This document shows, piece after piece, positions 1-8,845 of a stretch of DNA of 64,000 nt. The translations under genes and the position numbers were made by a program. The number at the start of each line of letters is the position of its first letter. Positions within the stretch are counted from its first letter, which is position 1. The notes under the pieces were generated by a model. The model worked only from the letters and a program-made list of their open reading frames with translations. It had not been told where the DNA came from and made no database searches. The DNA is from Rhizobium sp. FKL33 (GTDB taxonomy: Bacteria > Pseudomonadota > Alphaproteobacteria > Rhizobiales > Rhizobiaceae), in contig NZ_STFX01000023.1 in assembly GCF_005222915.1 (NCBI RefSeq), positions 1 to 64,000 of the forward strand. Reading direction: 5' to 3'.

Positions 1-140
1 TCACCCCCGGAACCGCCGCCCCGAGACCCGCGACAGTTGGCTTTGCCACTGCCGCTGAGCTGAACCGGACAGCAGTGGGACAAGCCCGAGCATGACGGCG
101 GCGGCAGGTATGGTCTTTTCAGCGGCAACGGCCTGCACAG

Positions 141-267
141 CCCCTCATCCCCCTGCCGGGACCTTCTCCCCGCGCGGGCGGGGCGAAGGCGGATGTGGCA
201 AGGACGGCGCTCCATCGCCCTTCTCCCCGCAGGCGCGGGGAGAAGGTGGCGGCAGCCGGATGAGGGG
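141..267. repeat. palindromic intergenic mosaic repeat
   Basis: The ends are inverted: it opens with CCCCTCATCC...CTTCTCCCCGCG and closes with CGCGGGGAGAAGG...GGATGAGGGG, so the whole element can fold on itself. Closely similar sequence recurs at 36720-36915. Elements of this kind are common between rhizobial genes (RIME-like mosaic elements is my best recollection of the class). The first 140 bases of the window and 268-299 show no gene. Confidence 0.75.
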
Positions 268-299
268 CCGCGCACAACGCTTCAACGCATCCTCAATAA

Positions 300-635
300 C
301 TAGCTCAGCGCCTCGATCCCCTTGCGCCTGATGAGATCCAGCAACACCAGCGCCGGCCCCGACGGCGTCTTCACGCCGCGTTCGAGCTGCGACACATAGC
401 CGGTGCTGACATTGAGCCGCCGCGCAAACACCGCCTGGCTCAGCCGCGCCTTCTCGCGCATCGCCCGGATGTCGGGTCCGGAGGGAATATCGATGCGGAT
501 CTCCCGCTCCTCCTCCGGCAGATGGCGCAGCGTGATCTGCGCCAGCGTCTCGTCGTCGATGATCCCGCCGCGGTGAAAATCCTGGGCGGTTTCCAGAATG
601 GCCTCGCGCAGTCGCCTTCTCTCGTCGTTACGCAT
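300..635 (-). CDS. HTH-type antitoxin of a RelE/HTH toxin-antitoxin pair
   Basis: A 111-residue protein with a C-terminal helix-turn-helix of the XRE type (RLSQAVFARRLNVSTGYVSQ, then LERGVKTPSGPALVLL). It should neutralise the adjacent toxin and repress the shared promoter. The start is the ATG at 635, which overlaps the last 8 bases of the upstream toxin gene, so translation is probably coupled. The toxin-first order is usual for HTH-antitoxin (HigBA-like) pairs. It interrupts the dispersed phage-head gene set just downstream of the prohead protease. Function is inferred from family and pairing. Confidence 0.82.
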   Translation of the reverse strand: MRNDERRRLREAILETAQDFHRGGIIDDETLAQITLRHLPEEEREIRIDIPSGPDIRAMREKARLSQAVFARRLNVSTGYVSQLERGVKTPSGPALVLLDLIRRKGIEALS

Positions 636-987
636 GATCGATCTCCTTGAGCCGTTCTTCCGCCATCGCGCGTTCAAGCCCAGCCGCATCCAGCGCCAGC
701 AGGTTGCGGGCCAGGTCGCGAAGGGTTTCCAGCTCATCCTCCCCGATATTGCCCCGATCGCTCTTCTCGAAGCCATACACGAACCCCGCCCGGTCGCCGC
801 GCCGGATGGCGATCAGCGTCCGATAGCCGCTCGCGCGCCCCTGACCGACGCGCTCGACCCGCTGCTTGATCACGCCGCCGCCGAGATCGGCGTCGATGAG
901 CCCGCGTTCAGCGCGCAGGATCGCCTCGATCAGCGCCGCTTCCGCAATCCCGACGCGCCGAACGAATTTCGCCATCCACCGGGTCAT
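628..987 (-). CDS. RelE-like toxin (PF06296-type)
   Basis: 119 residues with the signature of the short RelE-like toxins that pair with an HTH antitoxin: GLIDADLGGGVIKQRVERVG, then GYRTLIAIRRGDRAGFVYGF, then DELETL near the end. Family members are mRNA interferases or related growth inhibitors; catalysis is not evident from sequence alone. The ATG at 987 lacks a well-placed Shine-Dalgarno, and the next ATG is at 975; homologues usually start a few residues further upstream, so the N-terminus is uncertain. Its stop overlaps the antitoxin start by 8 bases. The operon probably starts within 988-1029. Confidence 0.82.
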   Translation of the reverse strand: MTRWMAKFVRRVGIAEAALIEAILRAERGLIDADLGGGVIKQRVERVGQGRASGYRTLIAIRRGDRAGFVYGFEKSDRGNIGEDELETLRDLARNLLALDAAGLERAMAEERLKEIDHA

Positions 988-1029
988 GAAGACGCGCCTG
1001 CCGACCTCCGCCGCTCCCGGAACGATAGT

Positions 1030-1572
1030 TCATTGTGCGACAGTTTCAAGCCGCCGCGTCGCCGCGCGGATGCGTCCGGCAAGCCCCAACGCCTTCACAG
1101 CATTCACCCGCGCGCCCGGCAGCATGGGAAAGGTGACGATGGAAATCTCCCAGAGATCCGCTTCGAGGATCCGCCGCACGCCGCTTTTCGCATCCGCTTT
1201 GGCCCGCACCGTTTCGAAACCGATCGACAGCCCGTCGAGCGCCTTTGAGCGCATCAATTCGCGCACCTCCCGCGCCCGCGCCACGCCGTCGGACAACAGT
1301 CCCTCGACATAAAGCCCGCGCGCATCCTCCCGGATCGTCCGCCACACGCCGATCGGCTCGGCCGGATCATGCTGGTAGAGCATCCGCACGCCGCCCGCCC
1401 CGCGCCGCGCCAGCGATTTCAGAAAGGCCCCGTGCTCGACGCTGTCGCGGCCGAGATCGGTCTCGCCAAACAGGCTGGCGTAACCGGAAAACGCGCCGCC
1501 TGCATCCAGCATCTTGAGTTCGGGCGAAACGAAGCGTCGCCCGTCGCATCCGCAGATCGCGGTCCTGATCAT
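1030..1572 (-). CDS. HK97-family prohead protease (GTA/phage head gene)
   Basis: A 180-residue serine protease that cleaves scaffold and capsid N-termini during head maturation. Recognisable family features are GYASLFGETDLGRDSVEHGAF, the MLYQHDPAEPIGVW block with the conserved His, and LDGLSIGF followed by LWEISIVTFPM, which carries the catalytic-serine region. The start is the ATG at 1572 with AGGAG seven bases upstream; an in-frame extension to 1704 has no support. It lies on the same strand as DUF6107, portal and terminase further right, but is separated from DUF6107 by a 3.2-kb adhesin and two small genes. The major capsid gene expected next is not in the window to the left; the toxin-antitoxin pair lies there. 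Confidence 0.9.
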   Translation of the reverse strand: MIRTAICGCDGRRFVSPELKMLDAGGAFSGYASLFGETDLGRDSVEHGAFLKSLARRGAGGVRMLYQHDPAEPIGVWRTIREDARGLYVEGLLSDGVARAREVRELMRSKALDGLSIGFETVRAKADAKSGVRRILEADLWEISIVTFPMLPGARVNAVKALGLAGRIRAATRRLETVAQ

Positions 1573-1750
1573 GACAAACTCCTGGATTTTGAAAAAAGTC
1601 CCGCAGACTGCACTGCCACGACAGACCTGTGGTCGAACACCCTGATAAAGGCGGCTTTGATCATCGGGGAAGAAGAAGGTTTCAGCCTTCTTCCTCTTGG
1701 ACAAGACGATCCCGGCGCGGATGTCGCGAAGCGCCTTAGGACGCGTCCGC

Positions 1751-4700
1751 CTAAAGCAGGAAGTCGCTCTTGGACAAATCGTCGAGGTCCACGCCGGTCA
1801 GCACGATGGTCTCGCTATGGGTGAGCCGGATGACCGTATTCTCGCCGCTTTGCGCCATCAGGCTCTTCAACGCGTCGTAGCTGGCCAGGTCGAAATCGGA
1901 GATGTCGATGACATCATGCGCCGAACCCTTGACCTGGAAATCGGATATGGTGTCGCGCGATCCCGCTGTCGCGACGGTGAAGATGAACCGGTCTGCCCCG
2001 CCGCCGCCGCTCATCAGATCGCGGCCCAAACCGCCATTGATGCGATCCGCGCCCGATTCCCCGGCGATCGTGTCGGCTCCGGCGCCGCCATAGACGGTGT
2101 CTTTGCCGCTGCCGCCGTAAATGGCGTCGCTGCCCGATCCGCCGTCGATGATATCTGCGCCGCTGCCGCCGATCAGCGTATCGTTTCCACCGCGACCTTC
2201 TATCTTGTTGTCTGAAGCATCCCCGACGATCACGTCGCTCTTGCCGGTGCCCACCATATCAATCGGCGAAACCGGTTCGGTGATGACCAGGTTGAACGCG
2301 TCACTCGCCGTGAGCGCGCCGTCGCTCGCGGTTATGACAATCTCATAGCTGCCGACCTGGCTTTTCGTCGGCGCGCCCGTGATCAGGCCGGTCTCGGCGT
2401 CGAAACTCAGCCAGCCCGGCTTTTCGGCGCCATTGACGGTGATAGCGTAGTCGAGATCCCCACCTTCGGGATCACGAAAATGGCCGTCGCCGACGGTGAG
2501 CGAAAGAGCCGTGCCCGATGTCAGCGAGAGGTCGGAATTCGGATTGGAAAGGATCGGCGCGGCATTGGCCGTGCTCTCGTCGACGTCGGCGACCGCGACC
2601 GTGAAACTCTTCGTGACCGCGAGATTGCCGGCGTCCACGGCCGTGACCTCGATCGTCACCGAACTCGCGGCCTCGTAGTCGAGCGACAGGCCGGCTTTCA
2701 GCTTGAGCTCTCCGTTGATCACTTCGAACCTGACGTCGTCGACCGAATAGGTGAAGCTGCTGTCGTCGACATCGCTTGCCGTCACCGCGCCGAGGCTCGC
2801 GCCAACGGCATTCTCGGCGACCGTCAGCACATCGCCGCTCGGCGGCGTGACGACGATATCGGTCGGCGCGTCGTTGACCGCCGCCACCTGCACCGTGGAG
2901 GAGAGCGCGAACACGGCTGTGTCGGCGCCGCCGCCATCGTCCGAGAGACCGGTGATGCGGATGATGCGATCGTTCGTCGTCGGCTTTTCGCTGGTGTTGG
3001 CATAGGCGAGGCCGTCGATCAGGCTTGCGGCCTCCGCTTCGCTGAGCCCGCTGGCGGTGAGCGTGACCGTCGCCACGCCGGAAGCGAGGCTGACCGTATA
3101 GCCAATGCCGCTGCTGGTGACGCCGGCGCCCGCTTTGAGGACAATCGTCACGCCGTCGAGCGTCAGCTGTTCCGCATCGCCGTCTTTGAGCCCGCTTACA
3201 GTCAGCGTCATCCCGGTGATCGTCTGGCCGCTCTCGATGGTGTCGACGCTCACGTCGTCGAAGATGTCGGCGGCAGCCTGGCCTTCGGTGAAAACGGCGT
3301 TCGCGGCTGTGGCGGCGAGCGTCGGAGCGTCGTTCACGCCCGTGACCGTCATTGCATAGGACTGGTCGGTCAGCGTGTTGCCCTGGCCGTCCGACACCGA
3401 GAAGCTGAAGCTCGCGGCGCCGGTTTCGCTGCCGTCGTGGCGGAAGGCGATGACGCCCTGGTCGATGTCGTCCTGGGTGAAAGTCCCGCCCTTGCCGAGC
3501 ACGACGCCGTTCTTGAGCACCGCGCCGTTGGCGACGGCGCCGAGTTTGTAGGTGAGGTTGTCGGCCGTCTGGTCGAGATCGGCATAGAGCAGATCCGCCG
3601 CCGTCAGGGTGATCGTGTCGCCCTCGGCCAGGGTCGTCGCCACATTCGCGAGAGCATGAGGCGCCAGCGACACCGTGGTCAAAACGACGTCGTTGCCGTC
3701 GCCTCCGGCGTAGCTGATCTGGAAACCGGCGCCGGAGACGGTGAAGACCGCCCCTTCCGCCAGTCCGTCGAAGACGCCGCTCACGGCGTCGTCCTGCCCG
3801 TCATTGGCGATGATCGTGAAACTGTCGCCGACGTCGGGCGAAAAGCGCTTCAGAAGGGCGACGTCGAGGACGCCGTCGAGCGAGACGCTGCCGATGACGG
3901 TCACTTGGTCGAATTTGCCGACCGCCGTCCCGGCGATCTCGATCTCGAGCACGCCGTCCGCGCCGAAGCTGAGGTTGCCGGTCGTGAGCGCGCCGCAATC
4001 GGCGCCCGGCCCGAGCGCGCCCTCGACCGTCACCGCGCCGACCGTGCCGGCGCCGCCGAGCGTGGCGTCGGCCTCGATGACGAAAGCGGTGTTGGCGAGA
4101 GCGCCATTGACCAGCAACCGCCCCGAACTCGCCGTCCAGGTCTGCACGTCGCTGTTGGCGCCGGTCAGGGTCCAGGCGGCAGTCCCGGCCGATTCCAGCG
4201 TCTCGAAGGAGGAGACCGTCGACATGTCGAACGCACCGCCCGTGTCGCCGCTGAGCCGGAGCGTGTCGACGCCGCCGCCGATGATGTCGCCGATGATCGT
4301 TCCCCCCTGGACATCGAGGAGATTGACGCCGCTCTCGAAATAGATCGCCGCGGCCCGGACGCCATCGCCGCCGATGCCGCCAGTGACGACGCTGCCGCCG
4401 GCGAGCGTGATGGAGAGGTTCACGCCATAAATACCCTCTCCCCCGGCGCCGGCATAGCCGTTGAACGGAGACCCACTTTCCCAGCCCAGGCCGGCCTTGC
4501 CGCCGCTGCCGCCGGCGACGGAGCCCGCGAGGGTGAAGGATACGCCGCTCGTGTCGTTCAGAAAAAGGCCGATGCCGCCGCGGCCGCCGCTGCCGCCATA
4601 GTAGGACTGCGAACCGCCGCCGTCGCCGCCTGAAGCTCCCGTCAGGGTCGCCGTGATCGTGCCGAGGTCGCCGCTGCTCGTGATGACGGCGCCATAACCT

Positions 4701-4990
4701 CCGGCTCCGCCGCCGCCGCCGTCCAGGCCATACATTCCATATTGCCCGGCCGCGCCCTGACTCCCCGTCGCGGAGATCAGATTCTGAACTAGGCCAACAT
4801 AACCGTGGATGCCGCCGTCACCGCCCGAGTCGCCGCCGCCCTGGCCGCCCTGGACAGCGCCGGCGCCGCCGCCGCCGCCTGAAATCCCATTATACGCCCC
4901 GTTCCCGCCAATCCCGGTCGCAGAATTCACTCCGCCGACTGACGGAAATGCCTTCACCCCGCCTGTGCCGCCGCCTGTAATGGTTGTCAT
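1751..4990 (-). CDS. large RTX adhesin with cadherin-like domains
   Basis: 1,079 residues. The N-terminal third is Gly-rich (GGGG tracts) and autotransporter-passenger-like (a beta-helix pattern ending GNDVVLTTV). Next come a tandem-95/cadherin-like domain, Ig-like and cadherin-like modules and a putative Ig module (PGWLSFDAETGLITGAPT). The last fifth holds RTX nonapeptides (GGNDTLIGGSGADIIDGGSG and followers). The C-terminus has an M10_C-like module and ends LSKSDFLL, a type I secretion signal pattern. There is no Sec signal peptide. Expected role: calcium-stabilised extracellular adhesin. The start is the ATG at 4990 with AGGAG eight bases upstream. It splits the dispersed phage-head locus. 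Confidence 0.9.
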   Translation of the reverse strand: MTTITGGGTGGVKAFPSVGGVNSATGIGGNGAYNGISGGGGGAGAVQGGQGGGDSGGDGGIHGYVGLVQNLISATGSQGAAGQYGMYGLDGGGGGAGGYGAVITSSGDLGTITATLTGASGGDGGGSQSYYGGSGGRGGIGLFLNDTSGVSFTLAGSVAGGSGGKAGLGWESGSPFNGYAGAGGEGIYGVNLSITLAGGSVVTGGIGGDGVRAAAIYFESGVNLLDVQGGTIIGDIIGGGVDTLRLSGDTGGAFDMSTVSSFETLESAGTAAWTLTGANSDVQTWTASSGRLLVNGALANTAFVIEADATLGGAGTVGAVTVEGALGPGADCGALTTGNLSFGADGVLEIEIAGTAVGKFDQVTVIGSVSLDGVLDVALLKRFSPDVGDSFTIIANDGQDDAVSGVFDGLAEGAVFTVSGAGFQISYAGGDGNDVVLTTVSLAPHALANVATTLAEGDTITLTAADLLYADLDQTADNLTYKLGAVANGAVLKNGVVLGKGGTFTQDDIDQGVIAFRHDGSETGAASFSFSVSDGQGNTLTDQSYAMTVTGVNDAPTLAATAANAVFTEGQAAADIFDDVSVDTIESGQTITGMTLTVSGLKDGDAEQLTLDGVTIVLKAGAGVTSSGIGYTVSLASGVATVTLTASGLSEAEAASLIDGLAYANTSEKPTTNDRIIRITGLSDDGGGADTAVFALSSTVQVAAVNDAPTDIVVTPPSGDVLTVAENAVGASLGAVTASDVDDSSFTYSVDDVRFEVINGELKLKAGLSLDYEAASSVTIEVTAVDAGNLAVTKSFTVAVADVDESTANAAPILSNPNSDLSLTSGTALSLTVGDGHFRDPEGGDLDYAITVNGAEKPGWLSFDAETGLITGAPTKSQVGSYEIVITASDGALTASDAFNLVITEPVSPIDMVGTGKSDVIVGDASDNKIEGRGGNDTLIGGSGADIIDGGSGSDAIYGGSGKDTVYGGAGADTIAGESGADRINGGLGRDLMSGGGGADRFIFTVATAGSRDTISDFQVKGSAHDVIDISDFDLASYDALKSLMAQSGENTVIRLTHSETIVLTGVDLDDLSKSDFLL

Positions 4991-5407
4991 GTGAGAGTCT
5001 CCTGGCTTCAACCGCAGGGGCCGAGGTCAGGCCAGCAAGAGGTCGACGAAAAAATGCTGCAATATCGGTCAATTTCCGGCGATATCGCGCACAACCTTAG
5101 CATGCCGCAGCACCGCTTGAGACTGCAGATTTTTGGTCCAGCTTGGATCCATGCCGACAACAGCAATGGCTTTTCCGGCTCGGGTTACGTGACTGGGCAT
5201 CGGCCAAGACCGGAGATGATGGCGCCGCCGAGGCAGAGGCGGGCATCGCAAAGCCGGCCTCACCGCGCCGATCGCGGCCCCATCTCCGCCAGGGCTGCCG
5301 TCGACAGTTAGAGCTGAGCGGCCCCGCCCCCGTCTCGCTGCACACGCCACCATCCTCTAGATTGAAATGTGTTCATCTGCGCGCCAGAAATATCTGGAGC
5401 GACCCTC
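4991..5407. other. intergenic region, adhesin / hypothetical gene
   Basis: About 417 bases separate the divergent starts of the RTX adhesin and the hypothetical gene at 5408. Several short open frames on both strands have Arg/Pro-rich, shadow-like translations and no ribosome binding site, so I call no gene. Promoters for both flanking genes should lie here; I could not pick a convincing -35/-10 pair. Confidence 0.5.
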
Positions 5408-5794
5408 ATGAGGACGATTCTGCCCATGCCAGCCTGCCCTGAAGAAAAGATCTGGGACGAGATCAATACTGGCTGGTCGCGCATGTCGTTCCGCCAGCGT
5501 CATCTCTGGGAGGCGATCAAGCGGCCGCCCGAAGAATGGACCCTGTCCAGCTACGGCCCGTGCTGGGTCGTGGCGATCATCGGTGCGACCGTGGTCTATT
5601 ACAATTCCTATGAAGGCGGCTTCGATCTGTCGCCATGGACGCGCTATGGCGTCATCGACGCCTATCAGGGCCTGCAATATGATCTGGCAGGGGCCGTCGA
5701 GCGCCTGCAGACCATGATCGAAAGCGGCGTCGAAGCGGGACCGCATGGCAGCCGCCCCAGTGCAAGAGAATTCCAGCCGCGCCGCGACCGCTAA
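5408..5794 (+). CDS. hypothetical protein, 128 aa
   Basis: I do not recognise the family. The N-terminal half is charged and Trp/Arg-rich (MSFRQRHLWEAIKRPPEEW); a single hydrophobic stretch (GPCWVVAIIGATVVYY) could be a membrane segment; the C-terminus is basic. The start is the ATG at 5408 with GGAG eight bases upstream; a GTG at 5369 would add 13 residues but lacks a ribosome binding site. It converges on hicB with 13 bases between stops. The codon pattern (G/C in third positions) supports a real gene. Function unknown. Confidence 0.6.
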   Translation: MRTILPMPACPEEKIWDEINTGWSRMSFRQRHLWEAIKRPPEEWTLSSYGPCWVVAIIGATVVYYNSYEGGFDLSPWTRYGVIDAYQGLQYDLAGAVERLQTMIESGVEAGPHGSRPSAREFQPRRDR

Positions 5795-5807
5795 AGCACT
5801 GACGCAG

Positions 5808-6032
5808 TCACGACGCCGCCAGCGCTCTTGTGGTCGGGATCGGCGCCGCGCGCCCCAAGGCCCGGCTCTCGTCCAGCCAGTCGTCTATCGCCTCGCGCAC
5901 ATTGGCGATCGCCTGCTCCGGCGTCTCGCCATCGCTCATGCAGCCCGGCAGGTCGGGAACCGTCGCCAGAAATCCGCCTCCATCCTCTGCAGAGAGGGGC
6001 GTGACGATCACGGTGTCAATCAGCGGCGTCAT
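5808..6032 (-). CDS. hicB: HicB-family antitoxin, orphan
   Basis: 74 residues with the HicB partial RNase-H-like fold: GGGFLATVPDLPGCMSDGET, then PEQAIANVREAIDDWLDESR. HicB normally binds and inhibits the HicA mRNA interferase (about 60 residues). No hicA is visible: the upstream gap to 6106 is 73 bases and the downstream gap is 13 bases before a convergent gene. There is no C-terminal DNA-binding domain. It may be a solitary remnant or act on a partner elsewhere. The ATG at 6032 has GAGGA eight bases upstream. Confidence 0.85.
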   Translation of the reverse strand: MTPLIDTVIVTPLSAEDGGGFLATVPDLPGCMSDGETPEQAIANVREAIDDWLDESRALGRAAPIPTTRALAAS

Positions 6033-6105
6033 GGCGTGGTCCTCGCTTCATGGATCAGTGCTGCGACTTTTCAGACGATACCATATCCGCCAACCACAGA
6101 AAACC

Positions 6106-6471
6106 TCACCCCTTCTCCCTCCCCCACCGTCTCGCCAGCCGCTCGATCAGCCCCAGCCCCCACCAGGCGGTCACGCTCACGCTGGCCGCCCCCGTCAGCA
6201 TCACCTCCGAGGGCGAGAGCGCCGTGGTCACGCCCAGGCGCTGGGCCAGCCACACCCCGGCCGGGCCGCCGAAGATGACGCCGGCGATCAGGCCGGTGCC
6301 GAAGCGGGCGGCGGCTTCGCGGGTTCCGCGCGGCAGCATATAGACGAGCGACAGCGCCGCTCCCGCCGAGGCGCCGGCGGCGCGCTCCATCCAGAAGCCG
6401 GGGTCCTGGGTCAGGTCAGCCATCGTTAACAGTTTCACCGTATCATCCCCCCAATAGTCCAGGCTGATCAT
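6106..6471 (-). CDS. DUF6107 family protein (GTA head-cluster membrane protein)
   Basis: 121 residues with a core repeatedly found between portal and prohead protease genes in rhizobial GTA-like clusters: MERAAGASAGAALSLVYMLP, then RFGTGLIAGVIFGGPAGVWL. Two or three hydrophobic segments suggest a membrane protein; its biochemical role is unknown. I chose the ATG at 6471 because GGAGGAG sits six bases upstream; many homologues begin at the internal MADLTQDPGFWMERAAG (ATG at 6423), which here has no ribosome binding site. Order and strand fit between the portal (10.8-9.6 kb) and protease (1.6-1.0 kb), though both neighbours have been pushed kilobases away. Confidence 0.75.
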   Translation of the reverse strand: MISLDYWGDDTVKLLTMADLTQDPGFWMERAAGASAGAALSLVYMLPRGTREAAARFGTGLIAGVIFGGPAGVWLAQRLGVTTALSPSEVMLTGAASVSVTAWWGLGLIERLARRWGREKG

Positions 6472-6789
6472 CGGCCTCTCCTCCCGGTCCCGGGCGGGTC
6501 CGCAACAGCAAAAAGCCGAGTCTTCAGAATCGCTTGGCTGAGGTCGTTGAGACGCCGAATCCGTTTCAAGGCGCCCAATAAGACTGAGCCTTCACACGCC
6601 TCATGAACCGCCTGCCGGCGTCAGTCCGACATCCTCCGGAACACCCTGATTTCATTGCATTCTTCACCCGCCGCGCCTTTCTCGCCGCCGGTTTCGGCCC
6701 CGCTGAGGCCTCTCTCATTTTGAGTCAATCGCTCTGGACAAGCCCCTCGAAACGCTTAGCTTTAGGCTTGAAGCATCAAGGAGCCGCCC
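6472..6789. other. intergenic region between DUF6107 and the oxygenase gene
   Basis: A divergent 318-base region. It holds the ribosome binding site of DUF6107 (GGAGGAG) and that of the oxygenase (AAGGAG, seven bases before its ATG). I see no gene; the open frame at 6603-6842 overlaps the oxygenase start and has no recognisable product. Promoters for both genes should be here. Confidence 0.5.
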
Positions 6790-7767
6790 ATGTCCGATTT
6801 CCCCGTCATCGATCTCGCCGGTTTCGAGGCCGCCGATCCTGATAAAAAGCGGCAGATGGGGCGGGAGGTGGACCGCATCTGCCGCGCGTCCGGCTTCCTC
6901 GCGGTCGTCAACCACGGGATTTCGGACGAAACCATTGCCAATGTCTGGGCCGCCGCCCGCGCCTTTTTCGATCTGCCCTATGAGCTCAAGGATCAGGCGC
7001 GCGCGCCCTATCCCGGCTATCCCTACGGCTATCTCGGCCCGGGCGCCGAGGCGCTCGCCCGCTCCAAGGGCGTGGAAAGCCCGCCCGATCTCAAGGAAAG
7101 TTTCAATGGCGGCCCGCTCTCGGCGCCCGAAGGGCTGACCGATGAGGAGGCGCTGAATTTCTGCTATGCGCCGACCATCTGGCCGCGCGATCCCCAGGGT
7201 TTCCGAGGCGATTGGGAGGCCTATTACACTGATGTCACCGATCTCGCCGCCCGCATCATGCGCGTCTTCGCCGTGGCGCTCGATCTCGATGAAGCCTATT
7301 TCGAACCCTTCATCGCCAATCCCATCTCAGCGCTCCGGGCGCTCAATTATCCCGAACTCTCCGCCCCGCCGCCCGAGGGCCAGTTGCGCGCCGGCGCGCA
7401 TACAGATTACGGCAGCCTGACCATCCTTCTGCCGCAGCCCGGCTCGCGGGGGCTGGAAATCCTCACGCCCGAAGGCGCATGGCGCGAAGTGCCCCCCGTC
7501 GACGGCGCCTTCGTCATCAATATCGGCGATCTCATGGCCCGCTGGACCAATGACCGCTGGGTCTCCACGCTGCACCGCGTCGTCAACGTCCCCCCCGACC
7601 AAGGCGGCCTCGACCGCCGCCAATCGCTCGCCTTCTTCCATCAGCCCGACTGGTTCGCATCCATCGAAACCCTGCCCTCCTGCCTGGAGGCAGGCGAGAC
7701 GCCGAAATACGAGCCGGTGCTGTCGGGGCCGTATTTGATGGGGAAGTTTAGGAAGACGGTGGTGTGA
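6790..7767 (+). CDS. 2-oxoglutarate/Fe(II)-dependent dioxygenase, isopenicillin-N-synthase-like
   Basis: 325 residues, the usual length of the family. The N-terminal DIOX_N domain reads FPVIDLAGF...ASGFLAVVNHGI. The catalytic jelly roll has the iron triad HTDYGSLTIL (His, Asp) and STLHRVV (distal His), and RRQSLAFFHQPD holds the Arg-x-Ser that binds 2-oxoglutarate. The substrate cannot be told from sequence; bacterial members act on small molecules. The ATG at 6790 has AAGGAG at good spacing. It lies within the dispersed GTA locus on the opposite strand to the head genes, apparently as a single-gene unit. Confidence 0.92.
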   Translation: MSDFPVIDLAGFEAADPDKKRQMGREVDRICRASGFLAVVNHGISDETIANVWAAARAFFDLPYELKDQARAPYPGYPYGYLGPGAEALARSKGVESPPDLKESFNGGPLSAPEGLTDEEALNFCYAPTIWPRDPQGFRGDWEAYYTDVTDLAARIMRVFAVALDLDEAYFEPFIANPISALRALNYPELSAPPPEGQLRAGAHTDYGSLTILLPQPGSRGLEILTPEGAWREVPPVDGAFVINIGDLMARWTNDRWVSTLHRVVNVPPDQGGLDRRQSLAFFHQPDWFASIETLPSCLEAGETPKYEPVLSGPYLMGKFRKTVV

Positions 7768-7800
7768 CGTCGAGTTTATATTTGGTCGGATTTCTTCCCT

Positions 7801-8829
7801 ATGCTTGAAATAGATAGCAGACGCGCGATCGACCCCAAAAGCGTTTCACCAAGTGAGGTGGCAGCGGCAGTCGAAAAGCTTGGACGCCTTACGATCCAGT
7901 TCAGCCGCCCTGAGGCATATACGCCTGAGCTTCTCCGCTCGGTCAATGAAGCTTGCCGCATGGTCCGCGATGGCCTGGAAATTCGCTTCTATGGCCACTA
8001 TGGGCAGAGCTTCGACGCCAAAGTCCTCCGTCACTTGCCGGATGTCTATAACCTCAGCGTCGATTGCCTCACAGTCATCGAGAACGAGGACGAAATCAGC
8101 GCCCTGACCAATCTGAAAGAGCTCAGTATCGGCATCTTCGAGCTGAACCGTCCCGATTTTCTGAAAACCCTGCCACTTGAACACTTGCAACGCTTGTCCA
8201 TTTCCGAAAACAGAAAACGCAACTTCGACCTGTCGCCGCTGGCGGCGTGCAGCCAGCTCAAAGAGCTTTTCATCGAAGGTCATTCAAAAGGCATTGAAGC
8301 AATTGCAACCCTGCCGCATCTCAAGGAATTGCGATTGCGAGCCTACGCCAAGAAGCACGGGCTGGCGTTCCTCAAGGACGCGCCCGCACTTGAGGAACTG
8401 ACGTTGATCTTGGGAGGACGCGACGACATCGACGACCTCTCGAGCAAGACGCTGACTCTGATGCAGATCATCCTCGTGAAAGGCCTCGCGTCCCTCGGCG
8501 ACCTCTCGCGCCTGCCGGCGCTCAGGGCGCTTCGCATTGAGGACCAGATTCAGTTGAAACATCTGGATTTGAACGGCGCGAACCTCGAACGATTGGACGT
8601 GATCAACTGCAAGAACCTGTCGGCGATCGAAGGGCTGGACCGGCAACGACGGCTCCAGGAATTCGTGGCAAGTCGGGTCGCACTCGACCTGAATGGTCTC
8701 CGCGACCGCGATTGGCCGGCCTCCACGCGGGCGGTATGGCTTTACTCCGGCAGCATGAAATGGAATGACGCCACAGAGGCAAAGCTCGCGGCGCGAAATC
8801 TCGCTGGCGATCGTGGAAGATGGCCGTGA
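7801..8829 (+). CDS. leucine-rich-repeat-like protein, 342 aa
   Basis: The protein contains irregular LRR motifs from about residue 75 to 300 (LPDVYNLSVDCLTVI, LTNLKELSIGIF, LEHLQRLSISEN, LPHLKELRLRA, APALEELTLILGG, LPALRALRIEDQ). There is no signal peptide, so it is probably cytoplasmic. LRR arrays mediate protein binding; the partner is unknown. The start is the ATG at 7801 but the ribosome binding site is weak. The gene is less GC-biased than its neighbours. It follows the oxygenase by 33 bases and may be co-transcribed. Confidence 0.7.
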   Translation: MLEIDSRRAIDPKSVSPSEVAAAVEKLGRLTIQFSRPEAYTPELLRSVNEACRMVRDGLEIRFYGHYGQSFDAKVLRHLPDVYNLSVDCLTVIENEDEISALTNLKELSIGIFELNRPDFLKTLPLEHLQRLSISENRKRNFDLSPLAACSQLKELFIEGHSKGIEAIATLPHLKELRLRAYAKKHGLAFLKDAPALEELTLILGGRDDIDDLSSKTLTLMQIILVKGLASLGDLSRLPALRALRIEDQIQLKHLDLNGANLERLDVINCKNLSAIEGLDRQRRLQEFVASRVALDLNGLRDRDWPASTRAVWLYSGSMKWNDATEAKLAARNLAGDRGRWP

Positions 8830-8845
8830 TGAGATTTACTCACAA

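Noticed and set aside
2480-4633. 717-residue open frame opposite the first RTX adhesin
   Set aside because: It is the complement of a GC-rich coding gene; translation is Arg/Asp/Ala-rich without domains, and the minus-strand frame has clear domain order, ribosome binding site and RTX repeats.
6033-6105. A hicA gene beside hicB
   Set aside because: The gap is 73 bases, too short for the toxin, and the other side is a convergent hypothetical gene 13 bases away.
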